Below the pieces are notes generated by a model, which saw only the letters and a program-made list of their open reading frames with translations, ran no database searches and had not been told where the DNA came from. From Tetrahymena thermophila SB210 (Eukaryota > Ciliophora > Oligohymenophorea > Hymenostomatida > Tetrahymenidae): a stretch of DNA of 64,000 nt. A program made the position numbers and the translations under genes. Below, piece after piece: positions 13,146 to 25,665 of this stretch (position 1 is its first letter; every line of letters starts with the position of its first letter). Location: assembly GCF_000189635.1 (NCBI RefSeq), contig NW_002476157.1:682001-746000 (forward strand). Direction: 5' to 3'.

Positions 13146-14399
13146 ACATTTTGAAGGTTCAATAAAAAATTTTCTATTGTATTTGTATTTAACTTTTGAG
13201 TAATAAGAATCCACACAAAATACCTTATAAGTAATTGATTCAAAATTAAATGTGAAAATACCTAAAATATTATATAAAAATAGATTTAAGTAAAAAATAA
13301 CATATTATTACACCTTTTTCCATAAATACCATAGTTTCTCATATATTAAGAACATATTCAGATAAAAACTTTTGATCAAATTTAGTCTTTAATTCACAAT
13401 TTATTGAAAAAAGTCCTTAATATATGGCTTCCTTAATATATGAGAAACCACGGTAGTTAGATTGAATAATTTAAAAAAACACAGAAATTCCAAAATACAC
13501 TAGTTTTTTTTAATATAAACCTTTCAGGTTAAATTATAACTAGAAAATATTAATATAGCCTACAAAGTAAAAATCAGAAAAGCTTATATTTTATTTGTAT
13601 TTATGAAAGATTTTACAGATAGATTGTATTTGTATCATCATAATTAAAAGTTTCAAAAAGATAAAAAGTATAATAAGATTTAATAACAAAATTTAATAAT
13701 GATATTTTTTTTTGTTTTTTAGATGTACTAAATATATCTTTTTATGAAAAACTTATTTTAGACTTACTTTAAGAGAAAAATTTTTGTAATAATAAAAAAT
13801 TAAAAAAGTGCGTTTGGAATAAAAATTAGAAATTCTCTACAAAAGAAAAAAATTAAAACATTTTTAAATTTTTAAGAATGTATTTTTGAATTTGAATAAA
13901 TTTTAAACTAATTAAAACATATAAAAGCAAAAAATATTAAATTCCTAATAACTTAAATGATCAAATAAGTAATCTTAATTTCAATTTTTATTTTTTATTA
14001 CAAAAAACAATCAAATCAATCCAATTAATTTCTTTTATTCTCAGTTACTATAAATTTTATAGATTTTTTGCATTTAAATTCAGTAACATAATAGTTGCGA
14101 GATTAGAAGTTTATTATTATTTTTAATGAATACAAAGTTATTTATTATATAAGCCAATTTAAAAACTCTTCCCTAAATAGATAATTAAAGCTTTTTTTCT
14201 TCTTATCATATAATCAATCATTCATAATTATTTGATAAATGATGGATACCTAAAATAAAAAGTATAAAACATTTATTTACAAATCTTATTTATTATCTCT
14301 AAAAAATTTATAGAAAAAAAATTAATTTAATTATTTGTTGTCAATTTGTACTGGAAAAAAGAAAATTTAAACAAATTAATTTACTCTTTTTTTATCTTT
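13146..14399. other. Intergenic, start of block 2
   Basis: Matches 4365-5800 with many indels. It holds the inverted-repeat element at 13329-13453. No gene seen. Confidence 0.55.
13329..13453. mobile_element. 125-bp TA-flanked inverted-repeat element (MITE-like)
   Basis: The ends are 22-bp imperfect inverted repeats: 13329-13350 begins CCATAGTTTCTCATATATTA, and 13432-13453 is its complement with two mismatches. The element is bounded by TA on both sides (13327-13328 and 13454-13455). The paralogous site in block 1 has a single TA (4544-4545) in otherwise matching sequence. A gained TA plus terminal inverted repeats is the mark of Tc1/mariner-type insertion. It has no coding capacity. It could be a MITE or a short internal eliminated sequence retained in this DNA. 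Confidence 0.75.
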
Positions 14400-16888
14400 T
14401 CATAATTTAGAAAGTTAATTTTCTTTCTTTAAATTTCTATTGTAAAACATTAATTCAATTTTTTCCTCTGAAGGGATTTCAGTTTGCATATTATCATTAA
14501 GTGTATAATTATAGATTTTATATTGGCGCGAAGAGTTGCTTGGTATCTATTCTAATTGCTTGAATGTATACACTTCTTTTATTTCATCTTTTTATTCATA
14601 GGGAGATATAATATTCTGGGAAATACTTGGTTCAATCGTATTTTGGTATTCCTAAATACTTGAATGTATTTGCCTTGGACTCAAAGTGTTTTTTTACCCA
14701 GTAATTTACTCATTTTAATGTCTGTCTAAAAAATTTCTTTTTCGTTGCACCTTTTCCTATTAACTGTTAGCTTCTGTGAGTCTCATACTTTCTTTTAAAG
14801 ACTATGACTACCCACTATTAAAATTCTATAATTCAAATATAGATAAGAGATTAGGATCTAGCATTTCAATTATCTTTTCATCTAACTAAGAATTTTTTTC
14901 CTTTTTTTTTATGTTTCTATAAGCTTCATAAGCCTCTTTTGCTTTTTAAAGTGGTGACCTGTTATCTTAATAGAGCAAATCTATTTCATTTCTTTTTGAG
15001 TCATCCTGTGTTTGCTAATTATCTGAAACTAAAACAGAATAGATTGTGGGTTTTGGTAGATAATCGAACAATTTTATTTAATCCTTATCTAGAAGTAATC
15101 TTTTTAGTTTCTCTACTTCAATAAGTCTCTTCAAAATTTACAAAATATCTAGATTATAGTAGAGTTTATTTATGCTATACTCAATTACTTCCTTCTTCTT
15201 TTTTAAATATCCAAAAGGATAAAATATTGATTTAACATACTCCCAAATACTCAATTTCATACTTTTTGTTTATTTTTCTAATAACTTATTGAAATGATTT
15301 TCTTTAAGCTTTTAACTTTACTCCTTCAGTTTTTTTAGCTTATTATGAATTTTATCTTTTTTTTGATCTATTTCAATTGCATTCGAATCATTCTTATCAA
15401 AATTTTCCTTTAACATTGAATTTATCATTAAATTCTATCCTTAGCAATTAGGCGATAACTGTATTTTATCTTCTTTAATAAGAGCAGCAAGTTAAGACAA
15501 CTTTATATTTTCAACGCTTGAATTGTCTTTACTAGAGTTACTTTTGCTATAATTACGGTTGTTTATAGTTGAGCTTCTCTTTTTATAATCAACTTAAGAT
15601 AATTTCTTTTCTTTTGTTGAGTTAAATTCTTTAATTTTATTATTATTACAGACCTAATTAATTACCTTTTCAATTTCTTCAACATTTTATTTTGATTAAT
15701 TATTTTTATTATTAACACTATCAGACTCATCGTAATTAAATACAGAATTAACTAACTATTAATTTAACTATAATTAAGAAATTTTAGTACAAATCAAAAA
15801 GCCAATTGCTAGTAGACTCTAAGAAAATCCACCTATTTCTGAGATTATACTACTTATATCTTAGTACTTTCTACTGTAAGAGTTTTCTTTTTACTTTTCA
15901 AACTTAAATGTAAGAGTAAGAAAATATTATTGGAAATTAGGAGGATAAATCTAATTTAAATAATTTTTTATTAATAAAATTATTTTGATAAATCTTAAAT
16001 TTAAAAAATTAGAATTATATTTAAAATAATTTAATTTTTTATCTATTTTTCTAAATAAATAATTACAAAATTTTCATAGAAACTAAAAGAAGGGAATTTC
16101 TTGGTATCTTAGTCAGAAATTATCCATCCAGAATCGCTATAAACATAATTATTTCTGATATAGACAATAATATCTTAAGGCATTTAGAGACTTGCTGGCC
16201 AAAACATATTTCTAGCGTAAATCTAAAAAGGATCTTAAAATTGTGTAGGATCTACATACGCATCAGACATGTAAAGAGCCATTCCTGATTTTAGTAAGTA
16301 ATGATTTATTTCTTCTTATGATTTACAGTTAGTTTAGCATTATTAAAATATGAACTAAATTTATGAGAAAGTTGGAGAAGGGAAATCTCCTTGAATAGGT
16401 AATACTGCGTCAGGAGGAAGACAATACATGTTTGTATAGTTCACAGCTGTAAAATATTATAAATTTTTAGGATTTTAAAAGTTTTGAGAGGTACAGCGTT
16501 GCAGAGGTATGTCAGTGTATTTCCATGTTGTTTAATTTTTTTAGGATGAAGAATTGAAAGTAGTGAATTTCTACTAGAGCTAGGCCTTTACTGTGTAAAC
16601 ACTTTCATCAATATAGTAATTTTTAGTAGCTAGGTCTTCCATAGCGAAAGCCATAGGGAATGATTAACTAGTGGCTTGAAATAATGCTGGATCATTAACT
16701 TATCTTTCTGTAAAAATAACAGAAGGATTGCTTCTTTAGGAAGCACTTATTATAATTTAAATTAGACGGAATAAAATAAATCCTACTATTACTAATGTAA
16801 AAATAGATCCTACCTTAGATTAATATGTAGGCGCTCCATTAAACCTAAGATAGATCTAACTTCCGAACAAATCAATTTTTTGAAGCAT
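14400..16888 (-). CDS. Two-pass membrane protein, array copy 4 (ciliate family)
   Basis: Product of about 790 aa; exons 16888-16067 (822 nt) and 15950-14400 (1551 nt), intron 116 nt starting GTAATT and ending AAATTAG. Start MLQKIDLFGS as in copy 2. Hydrophobic spans near residues 27-49 and 306-329; the ectodomain has RCTS, MYCLPP and QQCQTNC. The tail has long Lys/Asn/Ser-rich stretches with predicted coiled-coil character, the conserved block SMKLSIWEYVKSIFYPFGY near residue 460, and EVEKLKRLLLDKDQIKLFDY. The end is QLSKL. No frameshift is needed. Partner of copy 2 in the segmental duplication. Function unknown. Confidence 0.88.
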
Positions 16889-17608
16889 TTTATTTGTTTA
16901 TTTGTTTGTTTTTTCTATTTAATATGTAAATTAAGCAATACATAAAAAAAATATTAATCTAAAGTTTTAAATTAGTTTGTTTTAGTCTATAATATTATAT
17001 TTATTACAAAAATAGTCAAATTTATGATAATATAGATGGCTAGAGAACTTTTTTATAAAATAGTAATATAAAAAAAATAAATTTTAAAATTCAGGATTCT
17101 TATTAAATTAAATCATAATAACCAAAAATAACTAAAAAATTTCTGTTAATTATTTTTACTAAAATAAAGTAATCTAATTCAAATAAATAAATGTTAATCC
17201 CAAAAAAGATTAACTATATATTTTAGTGATTATATAAAATTAAAATTGAAAATAATAATTTATTTTTAAATAAACATATAAAATTAATAGATATTACAAA
17301 TAATTGTTTTGGGAATTTTTATCAGATTATATTTTTCCTTTTATTCTACTAATAATTTTATAAAAATAAGAAAAATTTGCTCTTGCGCTAATTTAACTCT
17401 CAAAAAGCTTGCAAAAATGTACAAAAAATTTCTTTTTAATACAAATTATTTTGTTAAAGAATCACCAAATTAATTAAAATATAACAATTTTATTAATTAA
17501 TTTGATAAATGAAATTTATTCTTAACTAAATTAAATATACTAAAAGTATAAAAGGTTTAATTTCTTTAAATAAAAATAAAGGCACATAGATAGATTTCCA
17601 TTCATCCA
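16889..17608. other. Intergenic between array copies 4 and 5
   Basis: A/T-rich. The left ~100 and right ~450 bases match the corresponding spacer of block 1 almost exactly. No gene seen. Confidence 0.55.
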
Positions 17609-20038
17609 TCATTATAAAGATGAAAGTTAGTTTTTATTGTAAATATATTAATTCTAAAACATAAACTTTATTTTTTCTTCATCAGCTACTCCTATTAATA
17701 AATTATTTGAAATACAGCTGCGTTAACTATTCTAGGAAGAATTTTATTCAATTTTTTAATTTGATGATTCATTTACTTCGTCTACTTCAAGATGCTGTTT
17801 TCTAGAATTCGCTAACATTTTTTGTCTTCTACTTTATAGTGATTAGTAAATGTTTTAACTAGAAACTGTATTTATTGTTTTTTAAGGAAATTTTAAGGTA
17901 TCTTTATTAAGCATAGATTAATAATCTAATTTTAAATTTCCTTAGCTGCTCATTTATATTTAATCTTGCATTTTTTCTTCTTCAAAAAATTTAATTAAAT
18001 TTGGATCAAGCATCTCTACTATTTTTTAATCAACATCTGAATAGTTTTACTTGCTAAGTATAACTTTATAGGCCTGATAAGCATCTTTCACCTTTTAAAA
18101 CTCAGCTCTATTGTCTTGATAGAGTAAATTTATTTCTTAATTTTTTTAATCGTTTAAATCTTTTTTTACCTAAGCAACCAAATCAAAATGAATTTTTGGT
18201 TTTGGAAGATACTCAAAAAGCCTAAGTTAGTCCTAATCTAAAAGGAGTCTTTTTAATTTCTCAACTTCTATCAACTTTTTCAAAATATTAATAATATCTA
18301 GATGGTAGTAAAGCTTTTCAGTGCTGTACTAGATGATTTACTTCTTTTTCTTTGATTTTCCAAAAGGAAAGAAGATTGCTTTGATTTAATCCCAAATACT
18401 CAATTTCATACTTTTTGTGTGGATTTTGAATTGTTCATTAAATTTATTTTCAAATATTGCTTATTATTTTTCTAAAGATTCTTTGTCTGGCTCTTTGAAG
18501 TTATTCTGAAATTAAGTTTTATTACCATTATTTTCTTAAGTTTTTTGAATGATATTGGAATTAAAAACTTATTTCCTATCTTAATAAATATCTGATTTTT
18601 GTGAAAATATAGATTGAGGAGAGCTAGTTATAATTCCTTCTTCAGTGGGAGATTTATCATGAAACAAAAATTACTTTTAATTTTAATCTTCTTTTTTTAA
18701 AAAAAGATTCTTACTTTTTTGCTTCTCTCTCAATGATTAGTAAGTAGAAGGGCTTTTATCTAAATTTATTGCTGCTTAGGGTTTTCCAATGTTATTTAAA
18801 TTTTATGAAACCTATTTAGGTAAATTAGATTATTGAAATTGAACTTCCTTTTCGCATACTTCTTCTTTTGAATCATAGTAATTAAACACAGAATTAATTA
18901 TTTATTAATCAAATTAAACTTAAGAAAGCTTTCTACATAGCAAAAAACCTATTGCCAGCAAAGTCTATGAGAAACCTCCTATCTAAGAACTAATGTCAAA
19001 AATATTCTAATAGTTTCTTTGATATTCACTTTCTTTTTATTTCTCAAATTTAAATGTCATACTCAAAAAGTAATCTTAAAAGCTAGGAGGATACATCTAA
19101 TTAAATATTTAATTAATTTAAAAATAAATTATAAATAGCTATCAATTTTGGTATTTTTGTAGTAAAGACTGGATATAATAGAAATATTTTAATGTTACAA
19201 AACTTTCGTAGTAGCTGTAAGAAGGAAACTTTTAAGTTTAGATATCAGATGTTACCCATCCGAAATCACTGTACACATAGTTATTTCTAATATATACAAT
19301 CACATCTTATGGCATCAATAGGCTTGTAGGCCAATACATATCACGAGAATAAATCTTGAAAGGGAATTCTTTGACTTTAGGATCTACATAAGCATCTGAA
19401 AGCTACATACCAAAACCTGATTTCAGCAAATAGTATTATATTAAATCAGATGACTTACAATTTGTTTGGCATTATTTAACTTAAAATTGTATTTAGGAAA
19501 AAATAGGAGAAGAGAAATCTCCTTATATAGGAAGAATACTATCTGGAGAAAAGCAATACATATTTGTGTAGTTTAAAGATTTGTAGTAAGCGACATTTTC
19601 AGCATTATTAAAGTTTTCTAGTGAGCACCTTTATACAGGAATACTTGTTATATTCCATACTACTGTATTTTCTTAAGTTGTAGAATTATATATGATGTAC
19701 TTTTACTGTAGTTAAGCATGTACAGTATAAATACTCTCATCAATGTAATAATTTCTAGTAATTGGATCCTCCATAGCAAAAGCAAGAGGAAAGGTTGTAC
19801 TAGTAGCTTCGAAAAGCTCAGGATTGTCAACTTATCTCTCATTAAATATAATACTAGGATTATTTCTCATAGAAACACCTATTACAATAATTACCAAACG
19901 GAAAAGTATTATTCCTATAATAATAAGACTCAAGATAGATCCAAATTTAGTTTTATAAGACGAATCGCCTTAAAATTTCAGATGAATTTAACTACCAAAC
20001 AAATCTAATTAATTTATTTTACTAAAAGCTTTTCGCAT
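17609..20038 (-). CDS. Two-pass membrane protein, array copy 5 (second subfamily)
   Basis: Product of about 775 aa; exons 20038-19199 (840 nt) and 19096-17609 (1488 nt), intron 102 nt. The N-terminus is MRKAFSKINQLDLFGS. Exon 2 has exactly the length of copy 3's and is nearly identical to it from about 17609 to 18600, whereas the upstream parts differ more. Same architecture: span, Cys-bearing ectodomain, span after SSQIGGF, charged tail ending SSLQ. The intron differs from that of copy 3 in length and sequence although the exons are close, as expected for a real intron. Function not recognised. Confidence 0.88.
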
Positions 20039-20640
20039 CTTTGTATTTTAAATGAGTTATTTAGTTAATTAGTTAGTTAGTTATTTAGCTAGTTAGTTAA
20101 TTTACTTTTTTATTATTTTTTGTCTTTTTATGTTATTTTAAGATTATTTATTATTGGATAATTATGATTATTTTCAAAATTTTATAAAATGACTATATAA
20201 ATTTGAATTAATAAAATAAAAATTTTCACTGAATATACTATATTAAAGCCGATAGACAGTGATATCTCTGAATTAATATTGATAAGTTAAAATCTAATCT
20301 GACTAATAAAAATCAAAGAATAAATTTTTATTATTTTCAAAAATAAAAGGTTAAACACTTATTATATTAATTAATTCATTGTTTTTTTAATAGCTTACAA
20401 ATTTTAACTAAAAAGCTCTACAAATATTTAAAGTTAAAAATAATCAATACAAAATATTTTTATATAAACTTAAAATTATTTTAGGTTCTACAAGAGTTAG
20501 ATCATTTCTTTTGTTTGGAGGAATTCATCACCTTTTATATTAAATTTGTATTTAATATTACATTTTAAAATAGAAGTAAAATTTTCAATATTAAAAAAAT
20601 AAATTATTAATAAATGATTAAAAAAAAAAATAAATAAATA
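20039..20640. other. Intergenic between array copy 5 and coiled-coil gene
   Basis: A/T-rich, probably the promoter of array copy 5 and the 3' region of the coiled-coil gene, whose exact stop I could not place. Confidence 0.5.
20056..20101. repeat. TTAG-type simple repeat
   Basis: Imperfect tandem TTAG/TTAGC units upstream of array copy 5. The matching place in block 1 (about 11905) is much shorter, so the tract expanded or shrank after the duplication. Confidence 0.7.
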
Positions 20641-23600
20641 AATAGTTACTTTCTCAATCATAGAAAAACTCTTTGATTAATCTTTTGTTTTTGAAGTATT
20701 ATTTGAGAAATTAAAATCATATTTTAATCCTTTTGTGTAAAAAAAGCTATCTAGCTCTTTTTTTTATTAACTGCCCTATATTTGTAATTATTTGTTTGAT
20801 TTGCTACTCTCTTGTTATTGATTTTTATTTTAAAATTATCCTCTTTCAGAATTTTATTTTTTTTATGTTTAAACATTTTTCTAACTTTTCAAATCAGATG
20901 AGCGTATTTAGTTGTTACTAATTTCTGATTAATTTATTTGGCTCGCTGTTATATCATAAGATGTATCGTCTTCATCTCTCAATAAATCTCTAGTCCTATT
21001 TCCAACACCTCCATATTCTACTTTCTTAGTATAAGAATCCTCCTGTTTATTTGCTGAAGATTGTGGAGTGCTTCTTTCAATTTATTAGTTTCTATTTGTT
21101 GGAGAGGTTAACTTATTTTAAATTTATTGTTTTTTCTATTTCTCTTCCTCTTTTTTTTTCTATATCAAATCATTAATGTTAACTTTGGTATTATTGTATT
21201 TTTATAAAACCTTTTGAATTTCTTCTTCATCACTATCAGAATCATTATATTTTTTATCTTTTAAACTGGCTCTCTAATTAATATTTTGCTATATTATTTA
21301 ATTGCTCAAATTTTTATTTGATTTATTTTCTTATATTTTATCCTCGCTGTTAAGTTAGTTAAGTAAATTTAAATTATTGGTGTTCCTAACATTTCTTTAT
21401 TATTATTCGTTGCTAGCAGACCTACTTACAATCTCTCTGCTGAATGAATCTGTGTTATTTTCAGCTGTCATTATTCTTTAGTTAAGTCTCATAATATCTG
21501 AATCATCCCCTAAAGAAAATATTTAATTACCTTTATTATTAAATTAATTATGCCTATTGTGTTTATAATTTTCATCAATAGCTTCTTAATCTATTTAATC
21601 ATGCTCTTATTAATTGCTGTAGTCCTCCTCTTTTCTGTAAAAGTTAAATTGATTCTTTTAATCTGAATCAAGTTCTTCATTAAAAGTGTCATTCATATTT
21701 ACATTTTCAAATTTTTTACTATAGTTATTAACTCCTTTGTTTTAGTTTTTTTCACTGGTGTAAGGTGAAAATTTTTAATTTTAAGGAGGCAAAGATTTAA
21801 ATTACTACTCTCCAACTCCTTTGTTATATTCTTTGAAAGAGTCATATTTTCTATTTAGTTTCTCTTCGAATCCGTTATTTGCTTCTTCTAGTTATTATTC
21901 TGTTTATTGAATAAATTTTTTTAAACGTTCTCTTCTCTATTCTAGGTGGTTAGCTAGATTTTCATCTACTTATTCAGTAGTTGGGCTTTGTATATTTCTT
22001 TATTGAATTTCTTCAAATCTATTCAAAGAATTGCTCTTTTGTAAGCGAGATTAAGGTTTTACATTGTGATCTTCATTTTATTCTTAATTTTAATTATTTA
22101 ATTAAACATTCTCCACCTAGGATTAATATATATTATTTGGTTCCGTTTATAAGTTGTAATTGACATCAAAAATTCTTCTCTTAAATGAATCTGCATGAAT
22201 AGGCTATTAATTATCTTTACTAAATAAATTCTATTTCACATTTTTTTAATCTAGTACATTCTAAATGCTTGCTAAATTCTACTTAGATGTTTTTGTTTCT
22301 GAATCATTACATTAATTATCTCTATCATTAGGATTATAAAATTTATTAGACCTTTCTTAGCTAGAATTGTATTCTCCAACAGAATTTTACCTCATTTATT
22401 GTTTGTGGCCAACTTGAGGAGAACTGAATTAGTTTATTCCACTGGGAGGTTTTTAGTTAAAAATATTCTTTCTTTTTGAAAGCAGTTCCTCAATAGACTC
22501 ATTTAAGGAGTCAGTATTTTAACTCCTGTCATGTTCTTTTTTCTTTTTATTACTAAAATCTTATTGGGCATGATTACTTTCCTAAGAATTATCCCTAAAA
22601 TTTTAAGTTTAAGAAGCTAATCTGTGAGGTTGATCTTCTTAATAATGTTCTTCCCTTTTCTAATAATTCTGCAACTATTACTATTCTTCTTCATCTATTA
22701 ATTTTCTCTACTTTAATTTTTCACTAATCAAAGAATACTTTTCTGCCAAGTTGTTATTTCTTTCTTTTCCTTAATTTGCTTAAGAAATATTGCTACTACT
22801 ATTTCTGCTATGCTTTACAGTAACTGCATGATGTTAATATTATTCATCATCTCCAACTACTTAATCAAACTACCTTTCATTCCTTCTTTCAAAAGCACTC
22901 TCTTCCTTTTTGGGACTTATTTTTAATGCATCATACATACTTCTAGGATCCATTTTCATAATTTTCTTTTCAATTGAGAATTATTGATCTTATAATTACT
23001 TTATGATCTATGTTTTACAGAAAGCAAATAAATAATTGAATACTTCTATATTTAATTTACATTTTATAACTTCTCAAATTAGCTTGACATTTAATTTGCA
23101 AGTTTTACTTCTATTTTATCTATAGATTGTGTCTTTTATTGATCATAAACCACTGTATGCTATTTGATATCACTTCTCTCATTTTTTTCTAATCTATTAA
23201 AATTGTGTTGAAAATAATAATATGACAAAAAAGAAAACTGAATTACTTTTCCACCTTTTCCATAATCAAATTGGAAATATATTTGAGATCTTAAATGTCT
23301 TTTTTCTACTTTTGTTATTCTCTATCATCTTATTTGGCATTTTATTCTGAAAACTCGAAATACTATAGTCTTTCTTCAATTTCTAGTAAAATAATTTAAT
23401 TCTTGAATTACTTAACAAACAAATTACTTTATGCAAAATCATTGAAATTAGTCTTAGTCTTTGTACTTAGTAGTTCAAAATAGGCATTAAGCTCTGTTTT
23501 TTAAAGGTCAAATTATTCATTTATACTACTTCTAAACTCTTAAAAATGAGTATATAGCTACCTATCCTTTTACTAGCTTTCAATTTCTCCCTTTTTTAGG

Positions 23601-24302
23601 TATTTAATCAGCTTTTTATAAAAATAAGATGAAATTAAATTACTTTCATCCAGTACAATAGCTCATTCTTTAATGAAGATATTTTTTCTTCAAGTTTGTT
23701 TTCCATTTACTTGAGGTCTATTGCTATTTCTGATGAAAACTCTTCATAATTAGCTTAAATCTTTTTATCGAAATTGTCTACTAATTTCTCAAAATCTCTT
23801 TACTTTTAGTTGAATTTCTTATTTAAATTGCTTTCCTAATTTAACTTAACAAATGAGAACGTTCAAATATATATTTCAGTTAAATAATCATCAATTTACT
23901 AACTTGTCATCCACATCGAATTTAGAATCTAAAACTTTAAATTTCATGTCAATATCAAGATAAATCTTATCTTTGAATACTTTCAAATCTTCTTCCTTTT
24001 TAAATATTAATTTGAGAAATTGTCTAACTTTAATGTAATCTAACCTGGTTGTCTACACAGGTTTGCAAAAGTTTATTTATCTTTTAAAATTTGTCTGTTT
24101 TCTCCGAAATACGCTCCATTTAATTTTCTATTAATTCCAATCTTTCTTTTATTTAATCACTCTCAACTAAAGTATCAGTCAGCTTTTTTAGCTGATCCTC
24201 TAGAAATTGGATATAACTCTCTTTGTCGCCAGACGAAAATTTTTTCTTATTGTGTAAATTTTCATATGATTGCTATTTTTGAGTATTTATATCTCTGTTC
24301 AT
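20641..24302 (-). CDS. Large Gln/Asn-rich coiled-coil protein
   Basis: About 1,130 aa. The start ATG at 24302 (MNRDINTQK) begins an acidic/basic coiled-coil segment (SYIQFLEDQLKKLTDTLVES). Five very short introns restore the frame: 24044-23996 (49 nt), 23899-23836 (64), 23643-23591 (53), 23246-23194 (53) and 23060-23018 (43); exon lengths agree in phase at each join. Residues ~1-340 are heptad-like coiled coil. The last exon of ~790 codons is a low-complexity Gln/Asn/Ser/Glu-rich region with patches of coiled coil. No catalytic motif, membrane span or signal peptide is seen. A cytoskeletal or basal-body-type scaffold is plausible but only inferred. The last clearly coding point is near 20655 (SFSMIEK, before a GTAACT possible donor); the true stop is unresolved. 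A broken copy of the 3' part lies at 12441-13140. Confidence 0.8.
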
Positions 24303-25665
24303 TAATAATGGATGGAAGAATCTATCTATCAATCAATCAAACTAATCTACCTACTTTTGTTGTAATTTTAAAATTTTTGATTTATTAAAAAAATATATTT
24401 GTTTTTAATTACAAAAATTTCGCAACTTTATTTAAAATTTACAATTCTTAATTTGAAAATATCTTATTCTTGCATTCATAGATTGAACAATCTCCTCAGA
24501 TTTTATTTATATCTTTAACAATCATTCTTATTTAAAAATAAATAAATTATTCAATCTTTAAATCTTTATTTTATATTTATTAAAATCTTATTTTAAAATT
24601 AACCAGTTAACAAAAAAATATTTTGATGATAAGTTTAAGACATTTATTATTTTTTAAAAATAATTTAAGCTTAGAATAAATAATTAATAATTATAACCAA
24701 ATAAATATTTATAAAATTAATAAGTTATTCTATTTAATTTTAGTTAAAAATTATCATAATTAATTTGCTATTCGGATGAATATATATTTGATGAGTATTT
24801 TAATACTTGATTTAAATTTACCAAAATTAATTTTTTAATTACAATATTTAAATTTTAATTTCATTTATGATAAAAATTTGAAAAAAATCTTAATATTTAT
24901 TTATTCTAAGATTATATATATACCATTTTATAAATTTAAAGAAGATTTTTAATAATTTTTCTTTAAAAAAAATTTTCTTTAATTTTATTTTATTTTTTTA
25001 TCTTTGAGTTATTATTTTTTGTTTTTTTCAACTATATTATTTAAATAAATAATTAATTAAAACTATTTTTATGTATAAATTCTTTGTTAATTAACAATTT
25101 AAGTTATTAAAACATATTAAAACGCCTTCTAAAATAAGCTTGCTTATTCATCTAAGATAAAATTTAAATTTGTAAAAATTTTATTATTTAAGGGAACTTA
25201 TTTATTTATTTTTTGGATTAATTTTATTTAATCATGTTTTTATTTTTAAATAATAGATAAAAATTTTTTCAGTATTGATTGAATAAGACAACCTGAAATA
25301 TTCATTAAATAAACATAATTAATATTTTATTTTAACTCTAATAATAAATATTAATAGCACTTTATATCAATTTCATAGGTAATTTAAAGAAAGCTCATAT
25401 TTAACTACTCTTGAACACTTTTTAATTTTATTGAGGAAATTAAAAACTATCTGCTATTCGTAAAATGATAAGCTATTGATTAAATTAAATAATTAAATAT
25501 TTCAACTTCAAGTTTAAAAAAATACTCTATAGCTAAAGATATAATATTAAGGCTACTAAATTTTTATAATAGACGACAGAATTAAAGTAGGGAATTGTAA
25601 CTAATAGAATTGTTGCTTTTATATAAAATTCAGAAATAATTTCATTTTGAAAAAATAAATCTTAC
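24303..25665. other. AT-rich intergenic stretch
   Basis: No RNA gene is visible. The right end (about 25440-25625, minus strand) might hold a further divergent leucine-rich exon of the next gene: an open frame with NSLLQFCRLLQKFSSLNII can be read, but it is not convincing. Confidence 0.5.

Larger units (their letters stand above)
13146..21411. repeat. Tandem segmental duplication, block 2
   Basis: Second copy of the unit at 4365-13145. It carries array copies 4 and 5 and runs into the intact coiled-coil gene. It differs from block 1 by the 125-bp insertion at 13329-13453 and by lacking about 460 bases between the two membrane-protein genes. Confidence 0.85.
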
